From positions 1-36,839 of the forward strand of contig NZ_FODB01000041.1 in NCBI RefSeq assembly GCF_900110265.1: a stretch of DNA of 36,839 bases. The letters run 5' to 3'. Source of the DNA: Vreelandella aquamarina. Its GTDB lineage: Bacteria; Pseudomonadota; Gammaproteobacteria; Pseudomonadales; Halomonadaceae. A program made the position numbers and the translations under genes. Of this stretch, positions 7,237 through 14,371 are shown piece after piece. How positions within the stretch are numbered: the stretch's first letter is position 1; the number at the start of each line of letters is the position of its first letter. Below the pieces are notes generated by a model. It made no database searches. It was not told where the DNA came from and was given only the letters and a program-made list of their open reading frames with translations.

Positions 7237-7830
7237 TTAGCCGATAATCTGAGCATAGGTGGATTCGCTGGCAGGTTCCCTGTCAGCATCCAGCATTTTA
7301 CCGCTGAAGGTCTCGTTCATCTCTTTGGCGAGCTCTACATACACGTGCATCTGCTGATTGCGACGTTTATGCAGCGGCGGTTTTACCAGCAGGCTAACCC
7401 CACGGATCGGCTCGTGGGTTTCGCCCCTCAGCAGGTCGGGCATCTCCCCCGGCGGAAAGGCGTTCGCCACGGTGACGGGGTTGGAGGGCTGCTGGCCGTC
7501 GATCAGAAAGACTTTCTTGATGGCATCGTAATGGGCGCCTTTTTCCCTCAGCCACTCGGTCAGTCGGGCATCGGTCGAGGCATCCGGCTGATTGAAGATG
7601 ACGAATAGCGAATGCTGTTTTACCTTGCCGGTTCGTTTGGTTGACGGCGGCGGCGGCTCTTCAGCGGGCGGGGGCGTGGTGTCCTTGGCCACGGCGGGGG
7701 TGGGCTCTACGGCCTTTTCCCTGGCACGCCGCCGCTTGGGCATGACGACGTAGATGAAGATCAACGCGGCCACCACGCCCAGTAACAAGGAGGCGAAAGC
7801 CAGCAGTACGGAAAGAGATGTCATATCCAT
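7237..7830 (-). CDS. ZipA-like membrane-anchored protein
   Basis: A 197-residue protein with ZipA layout. A single membrane anchor lies at residues 6-30 (LSVLLAFASLLLGVVAALIFIYVV), followed by basic PKRRRAREK, a proline-rich linker (PPPAEEPPPPS, residues 50-64), and a C-terminal domain from about residue 72 resembling the FtsZ-binding ZipA C domain (SLFVIFNQPDAS, KKVFLIDGQQPSNPVTVANA, RGVSLLVKPP, ELAKEMNETFSGKMLDAD). ZipA tethers FtsZ to the membrane at the division site. This protein is much shorter than classic ZipA (about 330), has a short linker, and is not beside a DNA ligase gene as zipA usually is. It is more likely a second ZipA-like protein than zipA itself. A possible 54-residue membrane peptide gene lies 35 bases upstream on the same strand. 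Confidence 0.75.
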   Translation of the reverse strand: MDMTSLSVLLAFASLLLGVVAALIFIYVVMPKRRRAREKAVEPTPAVAKDTTPPPAEEPPPPSTKRTGKVKQHSLFVIFNQPDASTDARLTEWLREKGAHYDAIKKVFLIDGQQPSNPVTVANAFPPGEMPDLLRGETHEPIRGVSLLVKPPLHKRRNQQMHVYVELAKEMNETFSGKMLDADREPASESTYAQIIG

Positions 7831-7865
7831 GGAGTGAATCCCTGTTGTCCGTTAACGCCTAGGCG

Positions 7866-8030
7866 CTATTCAACCGCCAGATGGAAGCATTGAGCGCCAT
7901 AGACGGCCAGGCTGGCACCGCGCAGAGGCGCATCTTCGGTCATGTAGACCCGCCAGCCGTCGGGGGCGAAAGCGTGTCCCGTCACGGCGGCGGCTCCCAC
8001 CAGCAGTAGCGAGACGAGCAGCGCCAGCAA
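7866..8030 (-). CDS. Possible small single-span membrane peptide
   Basis: An unrecognised 54-residue frame from TTG at 8030. It encodes a hydrophobic leader (LLALLVSLLLVGAAAVTGHAFA), then PDGWRVYMTEDAPLRGASLA and VYGAQCFHLAVE before a TAG stop. High GC at third positions and the signal-like N-terminus suggest real coding. There is no ATG or GTG in frame, no clear ribosome binding site, and an upstream stop. It could instead be the tail of a decayed gene. It lies just before the ZipA-like gene on the same strand, so co-transcription is possible. Confidence 0.4.
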   Translation of the reverse strand: MLALLVSLLLVGAAAVTGHAFAPDGWRVYMTEDAPLRGASLAVYGAQCFHLAVE

Positions 8031-8123
8031 AGAGCCGAATATGAGCGACCTATCCAGCAGTAGGGATATCGCGTTAAAACGATAGAATCAACAGATTAAC
8101 AGTGTTTCACGCGTTCAAGGCAT

Positions 8124-8152
8124 AAAAAAAGCACCACCTGAGTGATGCTTTT
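8124..8152 (-). terminator. Rho-independent terminator of nemA
   Basis: On the minus strand AAAAGCATCAC-TCAG-GTGGTGC is followed by seven T residues. It lies about 60 bases past the Old Yellow Enzyme stop codon and reads in its direction. Confidence 0.8.
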
Positions 8153-8159
8153 CATGCTT

Positions 8160-8186
8160 AAGGGTTCCCCCAAGTGGGGAAACCCT
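8160..8186. other. Inverted repeat downstream of nemA
   Basis: AGGGTTCCCC and GGGGAAACCCT face each other around CAAGT, a near-perfect hairpin between the nemA stop and its terminator. It may stabilise the 3' end or act as a first termination stem; no T-run follows it. Confidence 0.5.
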
Positions 8187-8209
8187 GAACACGTGTTGGC
8201 CTGAAACGT

Positions 8210-9328
8210 TTAGCCGATACGGTCGTAACCGTTATTCAGGAAAGGATAATCGGTGTAGCCCTTCTCATCGCCGCCATAGAAGGTTTCATGGTTCGGCTCG
8301 GTGAGCGGGGCGTTCACACGGAAGCGTTCCGGCAAATCGGGGTTGGCGATGTAGGGGCGGCCAAAGGCCACGGCATCGGCGGTGTTTTCCTTGATGCGCG
8401 CTTCGGCACGCTCGGCGTCGTAGTTGCCGCAGTAGATCAGGCTGCCGCTGAAGCGCTCGCGCATCTGCTCGCGGAAACCATCGGGAAAAGTGATATCGCC
8501 GCCCGCCCAGTTCGGCTCGTTCAGGTGCAGGTAAGCCAGGCCACGCTTGGAGAGCTGCTCCGCCATGTAGAACGCCATCGCTTCCGGTTCGTCGTCGGTC
8601 AAGCCGAACAGCTCGATGAACGGCGTCATACGGATGCCGACACGCTCAGCACCAAACACTTCCACGACCGCATCGACCACTTCCAGCGGGAAGCGGGCAC
8701 GGTTTTCCAGCGAGCCACCGTATTGGTCGGTACGCTGGTTGGTGCCGGTGGCCAGGAACTGGTTCAACAGGTAAGCGTTGGCAGCGTGGACTTCGACCAT
8801 ATCGAACCCGGCGCGCTTGGCACGGATGGCCGCTTGGCGGTAATCATCCACGATGCCAGGAATCTCGTCGGTTTCCAGCGCACGCGGCGTGCTGGTGGGG
8901 TGCTGTCCAGCGGTGCCGTCTTCAAATTCAACAAAGCACTGAGCGCCTTCACCTTTCAACGCGCTGGGAGCTACCGGCTGCTGGCCGTTGGGCTGCACCA
9001 TTTCATGGGAAACACGGCCCACGTGCCACAGCTGAAGAGCAATACGACCACCCTTGGCGTGAACCGCATTCACGACGCCTTTCCAGCCTGTTTCTTGCTC
9101 ATCGGTCCAAATGCCGGGCGTGTACACATAACCACGGGCAGTGGGAGAAATGTTGGTGGCTTCGCTAATGATCAGGCCCGCACCGGCACGCTGGCCGTAA
9201 TAAGCTTCCTGCATCTTGCCCGGCACGCTATCTGGCGTGCGCGAACGGGTCAGTGGTGCCATGATGATACGGTTAGGAACCGTCAGGCTACCGAGCGTGG
9301 TGGGGGTAAATAGTGTTTCGAAAGCCAT
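8210..9328 (-). CDS. nemA: Old Yellow Enzyme-family alkene reductase (NemA-like)
   Basis: A 372-residue FMN enzyme of the Old Yellow Enzyme family, which reduces activated C=C bonds (enones, N-ethylmaleimide) and nitro compounds with NAD(P)H. Visible motifs are the opening LFTPTTLGSLTVPNRIIMAPLTRSR, the FMN-region QLWHVGR, the substrate-anchoring pair in VEVHAANAYLLNQFL (His and Asn), and DQYGGSLENRARF. The tail has SLIYCGNY and ADAVAFGRPYIANPDL, which bind the FMN phosphate. The start at 9328 has AAAGGAGC nine bases upstream. It is a single gene with its own terminator. No NemR-type repressor is next to it; the divergent neighbour is an FCD-type regulator that probably serves another operon. 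Confidence 0.92.
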   Translation of the reverse strand: MAFETLFTPTTLGSLTVPNRIIMAPLTRSRTPDSVPGKMQEAYYGQRAGAGLIISEATNISPTARGYVYTPGIWTDEQETGWKGVVNAVHAKGGRIALQLWHVGRVSHEMVQPNGQQPVAPSALKGEGAQCFVEFEDGTAGQHPTSTPRALETDEIPGIVDDYRQAAIRAKRAGFDMVEVHAANAYLLNQFLATGTNQRTDQYGGSLENRARFPLEVVDAVVEVFGAERVGIRMTPFIELFGLTDDEPEAMAFYMAEQLSKRGLAYLHLNEPNWAGGDITFPDGFREQMRERFSGSLIYCGNYDAERAEARIKENTADAVAFGRPYIANPDLPERFRVNAPLTEPNHETFYGGDEKGYTDYPFLNNGYDRIG

Positions 9329-9414
9329 CAAATAAGCTCCTTTTGGATGCTTTGGTAAAATAGTACGCCCAACAATAGACCAGTTTACTAGTTAGTGCCA
9401 GCTAGATACTTACA

Positions 9415-9434
9415 ACACTATTGCAGAGTAGTGT
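9415..9434. promoter_or_regulatory. Dyad in nemA/GntR divergent region
   Basis: ACACTA and TAGTGT flank an eight-base spacer between the divergent nemA and GntR-family genes. A TAGACC half-site, like the E. coli NemR box half, lies at 9375-9380 without its partner. An operator for either gene is possible but untested. Confidence 0.3.
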
Positions 9435-9510
9435 CGCTATGATGGAAACGCCCAAACCATAAGCCTCTCTGGTACCCTTGCTGCTTATTTGTCAGGAAAT
9501 TCTCGACAGC

Positions 9511-10266
9511 ATGTTAAAAAACGCATCGCAGCGCCGTCCTTATCAGGTGGCGGAAACCATCAAGTGCTGGATTGTGGATCGGCAGTTAAAGCCAGGAGAC
9601 CGGCTGCCGAGCGAGTCGGAGTTAATGGACACATTGCAGGTGTCGAAAGGCACAGTGCGCGAGAGTACGCGCGTACTGGAGGCGCAGGGCCTGGTGGAAA
9701 CCCGTACGGGGCCTGGCGGCGGTGCCTTTGTACGTGCGATGAGCGATGCAAAAGCGGTGTCTTTGCTAAGTAATTATCTATTTTTCAAAGATATTTCGAT
9801 CAAAGATATTTATCAGATACGCCTAGCGTTAGAACCGGAACTGGCGGCTTCATTGGCGGGGAAAGTGAGCCCAGCAGAGCTGGCGCGCTTGCGTGAGAGT
9901 CTGCATAGCTATTCCGGTCCGGCAAACGATAGCGAGACGGAGCGCCAGCAACACCTCGATTCGCTACATTTTCACTTGATGCTTGCTGAGTTGGCAGGCG
10001 GCAATCAGTTGCTGACCTTTATCATTCGTTTCACGATTCAAGTGCTCTCGGATCTGACGATATATCATCGACTGTATGAGCCAGCCACCTATGACTTTGG
10101 CCAGGTGGGATGTCGCTATCATGCGCAAATACTGGATGCGATCGAGCTAGGGGATGCGGAAAGCGCTTATAGCATCATGCGGGAGCATATGCTGGATGCC
10201 CAGCGGGTAATGAATCAGCAGGAGGCCCAGGTACGCCGAGGCTTTTTACCTGAGCCACTGAAGTAA
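9511..10266 (+). CDS. GntR-family regulator, FCD (FadR-like) subgroup
   Basis: A 251-residue transcription factor. The N-terminal winged helix-turn-helix spans about residues 8-76 (IKCWIVDRQLKPGDRLPSES, KGTVRESTRVLEAQGLVETR, GGGAFVR). The C-terminal all-helical FCD ligand domain carries the usual metal/ligand residues: the arginine in IRLALEPELAA, H and D residues in HLDSLHFHLMLAELAGG, and H in CRYHAQILDAIELGDAESA with the trailing MREHML. FCD regulators sense organic acids or sugar acids. The start at 9511 has AGGAAA upstream. The gene converges on the M20/DUF1028/YfcC operon with a 14-base gap, so it most likely controls that operon, possibly through the palindrome at 13764-13779. Its ligand is unknown. 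Confidence 0.88.
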   Translation: MLKNASQRRPYQVAETIKCWIVDRQLKPGDRLPSESELMDTLQVSKGTVRESTRVLEAQGLVETRTGPGGGAFVRAMSDAKAVSLLSNYLFFKDISIKDIYQIRLALEPELAASLAGKVSPAELARLRESLHSYSGPANDSETERQQHLDSLHFHLMLAELAGGNQLLTFIIRFTIQVLSDLTIYHRLYEPATYDFGQVGCRYHAQILDAIELGDAESAYSIMREHMLDAQRVMNQQEAQVRRGFLPEPLK

Positions 10267-10280
10267 ACGCGGTCAATGAG

Positions 10281-11540
10281 CTATGGTGTTCCCAGCTGTT
10301 GTAAAAACGCCATGACCACCCTCGTTGCCGCTTCACCATCTTCGGCGGTAATCGCTTCGTCGGGATGGTGGCTTAACCCATCCTTGCAGCGCACAAACAG
10401 CATTCCGATATCCGTTAATGCCTGCATGGCCAAGCCATCGTGCCCAGCACCACTGAACAGTCGCTCGGCAGGCTGGCCAACATCGGCACAGGCCTTTTCT
10501 AGGGCGGCCATTATCCAATCGGCACACGCAACGGCATCGGCGCTGTACGTGCTTTCCATCTCTAGCAATAGCCCTCGGCGAGTCGCCACTTCTTCCATGG
10601 CGGCGTAGACAGCGTCGCGACCTCGTTGCCGGATATTGCGCTTAGGTGAGCGTAGCTCAACAGTGAAAGTGACCTCGGCAGGAATGACATTGACGGCATT
10701 TGGGTGGACATCTAGCTTGCCCACCACGCCGACCAGTTGATCGGTGCTCTGCAGCACGCTATCGACGGCCAAAACCATCTCTGCCGCGCCAACGAGGGCA
10801 TCATGTCGCATGGGCATCGGTGTGGTACCTGCGTGTCCGGCCTTGCCGCTTAGCGTAACGCGGTGGCGTTCAATGCCCGTTAGCGCCGTGACAACACCTA
10901 CCGCATGATGCCGTTGCTCAAGAATAGGCCCCTGTTCGATATGGACCTCTAAAAACCCCAGCGTGTTGGCAGGGTCGCGGGCGATTGCGGGGATTTCACT
11001 TGGCTGGCAGCCGAAGGCGGTCAAGGCCTCTTCAAGCGACACGCCCTGTTCATCCCGAACGGCAAGCTGATCGGGCGTTACGTTACCCGCTAGCGCTTTA
11101 CTGCCAACCAATGTGGTAGGAAATCTCACTCCCTCTTCGTCACCAAACGCGACCACCTCGATGCCAAAGGGGAGTGTCACCCCTTCGCGCTGAAGCGCTT
11201 CCAGTGCCAGAATGGGCAGCGCAACGCCCAGCATCCCGTCGTACTTGCCTCCTTCGATCACCGAATCCTGATGAGATCCCATGATGAGGGTTTTTTCTCC
11301 TGCCCGTGCCTTGGGGCAGCGCCCCACGAGGTTTCCAGCAGCGTCCAGTTGTGGTGCAAGTCCGGCTTGCTCCATCCAGCCGCTGATGAGTGGCAGTACA
11401 TCTCTGTGCTCCTGAGAGCAAAACAGTCGGGTAACACCGGCGCCGGGAGCCGAGCAGCGAGCAGCTTCATCAAGGCGCTTGATTAATACTTGCCCCAATT
11501 CATTTTGGGCAAATGGAGCATTCACAGCGGCTTTGGTCAT
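10281..11540 (-). CDS. M20-family amidohydrolase (N-carbamoyl-L-amino acid hydrolase/allantoate amidohydrolase type)
   Basis: A 419-residue dinuclear metal hydrolase of the hydantoinase/carbamoylase group. These cleave N-carbamoyl amino acids, allantoate or ureidoglycolate-like substrates. Metal ligand motifs are in order: GSHQDSV, GGKYDGMLGV, the catalytic/ligand pair FGDEEGVRF, HIEQGPILEQ and, near the end, SGAGHDGLAMQAL. The dimerisation lid follows HIEQGP (GIERHRVTLSGKAGHAGTTPM). GGAGAG precedes the ATG by four bases. It is the third gene of a minus-strand run with a YfcC transporter and a DUF1028 protein, so its substrate is probably imported by that transporter. Narrow specificity (AllC, UAH, HyuC) cannot be decided by eye. 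Confidence 0.85.
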   Translation of the reverse strand: MTKAAVNAPFAQNELGQVLIKRLDEAARCSAPGAGVTRLFCSQEHRDVLPLISGWMEQAGLAPQLDAAGNLVGRCPKARAGEKTLIMGSHQDSVIEGGKYDGMLGVALPILALEALQREGVTLPFGIEVVAFGDEEGVRFPTTLVGSKALAGNVTPDQLAVRDEQGVSLEEALTAFGCQPSEIPAIARDPANTLGFLEVHIEQGPILEQRHHAVGVVTALTGIERHRVTLSGKAGHAGTTPMPMRHDALVGAAEMVLAVDSVLQSTDQLVGVVGKLDVHPNAVNVIPAEVTFTVELRSPKRNIRQRGRDAVYAAMEEVATRRGLLLEMESTYSADAVACADWIMAALEKACADVGQPAERLFSGAGHDGLAMQALTDIGMLFVRCKDGLSHHPDEAITAEDGEAATRVVMAFLQQLGTP

Positions 11541-11592
11541 AAACTCTCCGTTAGGCGATGGTGGCCAACAACCCAGCAGCGTGGAAGCGCGT

Positions 11593-12294
11593 CTAGCGTA
11601 GCGGCAGCTGGCGCCAAAAGGCTTGGAAATCGTCGCGCATGAACTGGCCAGCTAGCAGCCTTAGGGCTGCTACAACGTCTTCCGACCAGTCAACGCGTAA
11701 ATCAATGGGAGCTTGCTGGAACGACTCGATACGCAGTGCAGCCGAGCGGGTGCCACGCTTATCGCCACCCGTATCCAGCGCGGCATCGAGAGCGTCAATG
11801 AGGTTCGCCAGCAAGTGCTGGTCGTGATGGTTTGGGTAGCGGGGCGCTTCGCTTCGTTTAATGGCAGCGCCGCTGTTGGTGGTGCTAACGCTTAGAAACC
11901 GCTCGGCCAAAACCTTCACGACATCGCGGCTTTGCAGCATGTTGCCGACCGCAGCGACGCCGGGAAAGCAAACGGCCTCCACTTCAGCGATGTTCTCGCT
12001 TCCGGAATGTACCGATGAGCGGCCATGGGCATCCATCACCAAGCATTGGCGTAGCGCGGCGTCGCTATCTTGGCTGACTGCTACGTCAAGGGCCTGCTTA
12101 GCGGTGGCGCCATCGCGCAGTGCGTCACACACACGAGCCGGGTACCAGGGGTTGGTAAATCGCCCTTGGGTGACGCACGCGCCAATGCCGCGCCAGCAAT
12201 GATGCACATAGCCGCCTACCGCCACTCCACCGGTGGCAGTGATGGTGGCGACAGTGCCTGTGGCCGGGTGGCAGTGAACCAGTGAAAGCGTCAT
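11593..12294 (-). CDS. DUF1028 family protein
   Basis: A 233-residue protein of the DUF1028 family, predicted Ntn-hydrolase-like enzymes of unproven function. Recognition rests on the opening MTLSLVHCHPATGTVATITATGG, then VGGYVHHCWRGIGACVTQGRFTN, LRDGATAKQALDVAVSQDSDAALRQ, and GRSSVHSGSENIAEV followed by VAAVGNML, the last two corresponding to conserved blocks of the family. The ribosome binding site is weak and the start lies 15 bases after the upstream stop, suggesting translational coupling. DUF1028 genes often sit beside amidohydrolases and peptidases, as here, which suggests an auxiliary hydrolytic step on the same substrate. The function remains unknown. Confidence 0.8.
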   Translation of the reverse strand: MTLSLVHCHPATGTVATITATGGVAVGGYVHHCWRGIGACVTQGRFTNPWYPARVCDALRDGATAKQALDVAVSQDSDAALRQCLVMDAHGRSSVHSGSENIAEVEAVCFPGVAAVGNMLQSRDVVKVLAERFLSVSTTNSGAAIKRSEAPRYPNHHDQHLLANLIDALDAALDTGGDKRGTRSAALRIESFQQAPIDLRVDWSEDVVAALRLLAGQFMRDDFQAFWRQLPLR

Positions 12295-12309
12295 GGTGTT
12301 AATGCGGGC

Positions 12310-13704
12310 TTAATAGCCCACCAAGTGACCAATCACCAGCCCAATCCAGGACAAGACATAGACCAGCACCATAAAGGGCAGAATGGCCTTGAGCCACTGG
12401 GCATAGGAGACGCGACCAAGTGCCAGCATGGCCAGCGTACCGCCTGAGGTTGGTACAATCAGGTTGGTCAAACCGTCGCCCACCTGGAACGCTGTGATCA
12501 TGAGTTGGCGACTCATGCCGACAAGGTCTGCCACGGGAATAAGAATCGGCATGGTCACCAATGCCTGGCCGGAGCCAGAGGGAATGAACAGGTTGATGAT
12601 ATCCTGCACCACACTGGCCATGATGGCAGAGAATATCGACGGTATACCGTCAATCAGCGCGCTCAGAGAATTGACGATGGTGTCGATAATGACGGCCTGT
12701 TCAAGGATGACCTGAATAGAGGCCGCCACCCCAATCACCAGCGCACCGGCGGTGACGCTGGCAGCACCCTCCATCATCTGTTTGACGATGCCGTTTGCCG
12801 ACAGGCCGTTCAAAGCACCAATGACGATCGCCAGCAGTAGAAAGGTGCCTGCGATCTCGTTGATGTACCAGCCGCGGGTAAAGACACCGATCAACATGGC
12901 GATTAGCCCGCCTACAAATACCACCATGGTCAGAATATTGCGCTTGGTCAGGCGATATTCACTTAATGGCTTACTCAATGACTCGGCGTTGTCGGGCTCT
13001 TCAAACTCCATTTTGACGACGCGCTTGCAGATATACACCGAGAGCAAGGCCAGTGATGAAAGTACCAGCAGCGTGCGCAGCCAGGCGCCGGAGAAGGTCG
13101 GCAGCTCGGCGATACCCTGGGCAACGCCCACGGTGTAAGGGTTGATAGGCGAAAGAGCAAAGCCGATCCCGATGCCGCCGACGGCCATGGCGGTGCCCAC
13201 CAAACTCGAACAGCCGATGGCACTAGCGATGAGCACTGCAATTGGCACCAGCGCGATATTGTTTTCAAACCCAACCGCCACGCCAAAAAAGCCGTAGATA
13301 AAGGTGCCAACGACGATGATCATATTGCGTCGGGCAACGCCAACGCGGTTAACCGCCACGCCTATCGCGTTTTCCAGCGCGCCGGTCTTTTGCAGAATGT
13401 GAAACAGCCCCCCGGCGATAAAGACGATAAACAGGTATTGCGAGGCGGCAATAAGGCCTTCAGGAATCGCCACGAAAATATTGAACAGAGGAATATTGGC
13501 GACATCTTCCAGGTAGGCAAATGAGCCTGGTACGACGACCGTGCGGCCATCTTGAGTCACTCTTTCAAATTCACCCGCAGGGATAATAAAGGTTAGAAAA
13601 TACGTCGCGACCAGGATGAGAAAGATGAGCACCATGGGGTCGGGAACCGCCTGATACCATTTTTTAGGCGAGCCAGAGGCTGCCGCGTTTTGTTGTTCAG
13701 CCAT
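12310..13704 (-). CDS. YfcC/DcuC-superfamily membrane transporter
   Basis: A 464-residue polytopic inner-membrane protein of the YfcC family (C4-dicarboxylate anaerobic carrier-like superfamily), usually assigned to uptake of carboxylates or peptide-like compounds. After a polar N-terminus it shows PDPMVLIFLILVATYFLTF and then IPAGEFERV. Repeated hydrophobic spans follow, with two glycine/serine-rich hairpins: GFALSPINPYTVGVAQGIA in the middle, and FIPSGSGQALVTMPILIPV with NLIVPTSGGTLAMLALG near the end. Those last two are the typical re-entrant loop motifs of the superfamily. The start at 13704 was chosen for length and position; upstream frame extension to 13794 would cross the palindromic operator candidate. 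It is the first gene of the run with DUF1028 and the M20 hydrolase. Confidence 0.85.
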   Translation of the reverse strand: MAEQQNAAASGSPKKWYQAVPDPMVLIFLILVATYFLTFIIPAGEFERVTQDGRTVVVPGSFAYLEDVANIPLFNIFVAIPEGLIAASQYLFIVFIAGGLFHILQKTGALENAIGVAVNRVGVARRNMIIVVGTFIYGFFGVAVGFENNIALVPIAVLIASAIGCSSLVGTAMAVGGIGIGFALSPINPYTVGVAQGIAELPTFSGAWLRTLLVLSSLALLSVYICKRVVKMEFEEPDNAESLSKPLSEYRLTKRNILTMVVFVGGLIAMLIGVFTRGWYINEIAGTFLLLAIVIGALNGLSANGIVKQMMEGAASVTAGALVIGVAASIQVILEQAVIIDTIVNSLSALIDGIPSIFSAIMASVVQDIINLFIPSGSGQALVTMPILIPVADLVGMSRQLMITAFQVGDGLTNLIVPTSGGTLAMLALGRVSYAQWLKAILPFMVLVYVLSWIGLVIGHLVGY

Positions 13705-13763
13705 GAGGATACCCTTGCTTGTGATGTGTCTCAGCGTGGACGCTCGTTGGCGTCTTACACTGA

Positions 13764-13779
13764 ATTTATCATGATAAAT
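13764..13779. promoter_or_regulatory. Perfect 16-bp palindrome, candidate operator of the yfcC operon
   Basis: ATTTATCATGATAAAT is a perfect palindrome 60 bases upstream of the yfcC start, in the only promoter region of the yfcC-DUF1028-M20 run. Its position and size fit a GntR/FCD dimer site. The cognate protein is inferred to be the regulator at 9511-10266. Confidence 0.5.
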
Positions 13780-13862
13780 AGAAGGGTCAAGCAAGGCCTT
13801 TAACGATACTGATCTCTAAACCGCCCCAATCCTCTGGGTACTGAACGGGATTTAGAAAAACA

Positions 13863-14234
13863 CTAGTGCCGCTGCCAAGGCCAGCGACGTTTAACAGGTG
13901 TATCAATCTGTCCGATGGCGCTGGTGAGCGGCAGCATGATCGCGCTGAGCTGGCGGTGGCAAACGGAACTGCTGAGTACGCCGGGGCACTGTTTGAGCAG
14001 CAGGTCGCACTGTTGGGAGGCGATAAAGAGCTGCTCTACAACCGCAGGCGCGAACAGCGGCTTGGCCTGCTGGCAGCAGCGGGTCAGCTCTCGGGAAAGC
14101 ATCGAGAGCATGCTGGTGTCTAGCCAGCAGGGCAGCGGGTCTTCCAGCCGTCCGGCAATCGAGTGCTGAATGGCTTCAAACGATGTGCGTAAAAACAGCA
14201 GGGTTTGACGAAGCTGGCGCTGTTCACTGGTCAT
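13863..14234 (-). CDS. Hypothetical protein, 123 residues, cysteine-containing
   Basis: I do not recognise this protein. It is predicted soluble and mostly helical, with six cysteines spread through the chain (for example LTRCCQQAK, ASQQCDLLLKQCPG, SSSVCHRQ) and a basic C-terminus VKRRWPWQRH. There is no signal peptide or membrane span. AAGGGACG lies about eight bases before the ATG. It is a single gene on the minus strand between the transporter and the M24 gene. A Fur-box-like sequence lies about 55 bases upstream, so iron control is conceivable. No function is proposed. Confidence 0.6.
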   Translation of the reverse strand: MTSEQRQLRQTLLFLRTSFEAIQHSIAGRLEDPLPCWLDTSMLSMLSRELTRCCQQAKPLFAPAVVEQLFIASQQCDLLLKQCPGVLSSSVCHRQLSAIMLPLTSAIGQIDTPVKRRWPWQRH

Positions 14235-14287
14235 GTGACGTCCCTTTACCTCAACGGCTCTTTATCTACCAAGGTGTTGGCTAAAAA

Positions 14288-14306
14288 GAGAGTGTTTCTC
14301 ATTTGC
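14288..14306. promoter_or_regulatory. Fur-box-like sequence
   Basis: GAGAGTGTTTCTCATTTGC matches 12 of 19 positions of the GATAATGATAATCATTATC consensus, with the right half (TCATTTGC) best conserved. It lies upstream of the 123-residue hypothetical gene. A match of this quality can arise by chance in an AT-rich intergenic region. Confidence 0.3.
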
Positions 14307-14371
14307 ATTTATGGTGAAGATAGCCTCCCTCAATCGCGGTGTCAATCTCAGGCTATTGTCTCGAACGATTA

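Noticed and set aside
8288-9313. 341-codon open frame on the + strand
   Set aside because: It is the antisense of nemA. The translation is low-complexity with no recognisable domain, and nemA on the other strand is certain.
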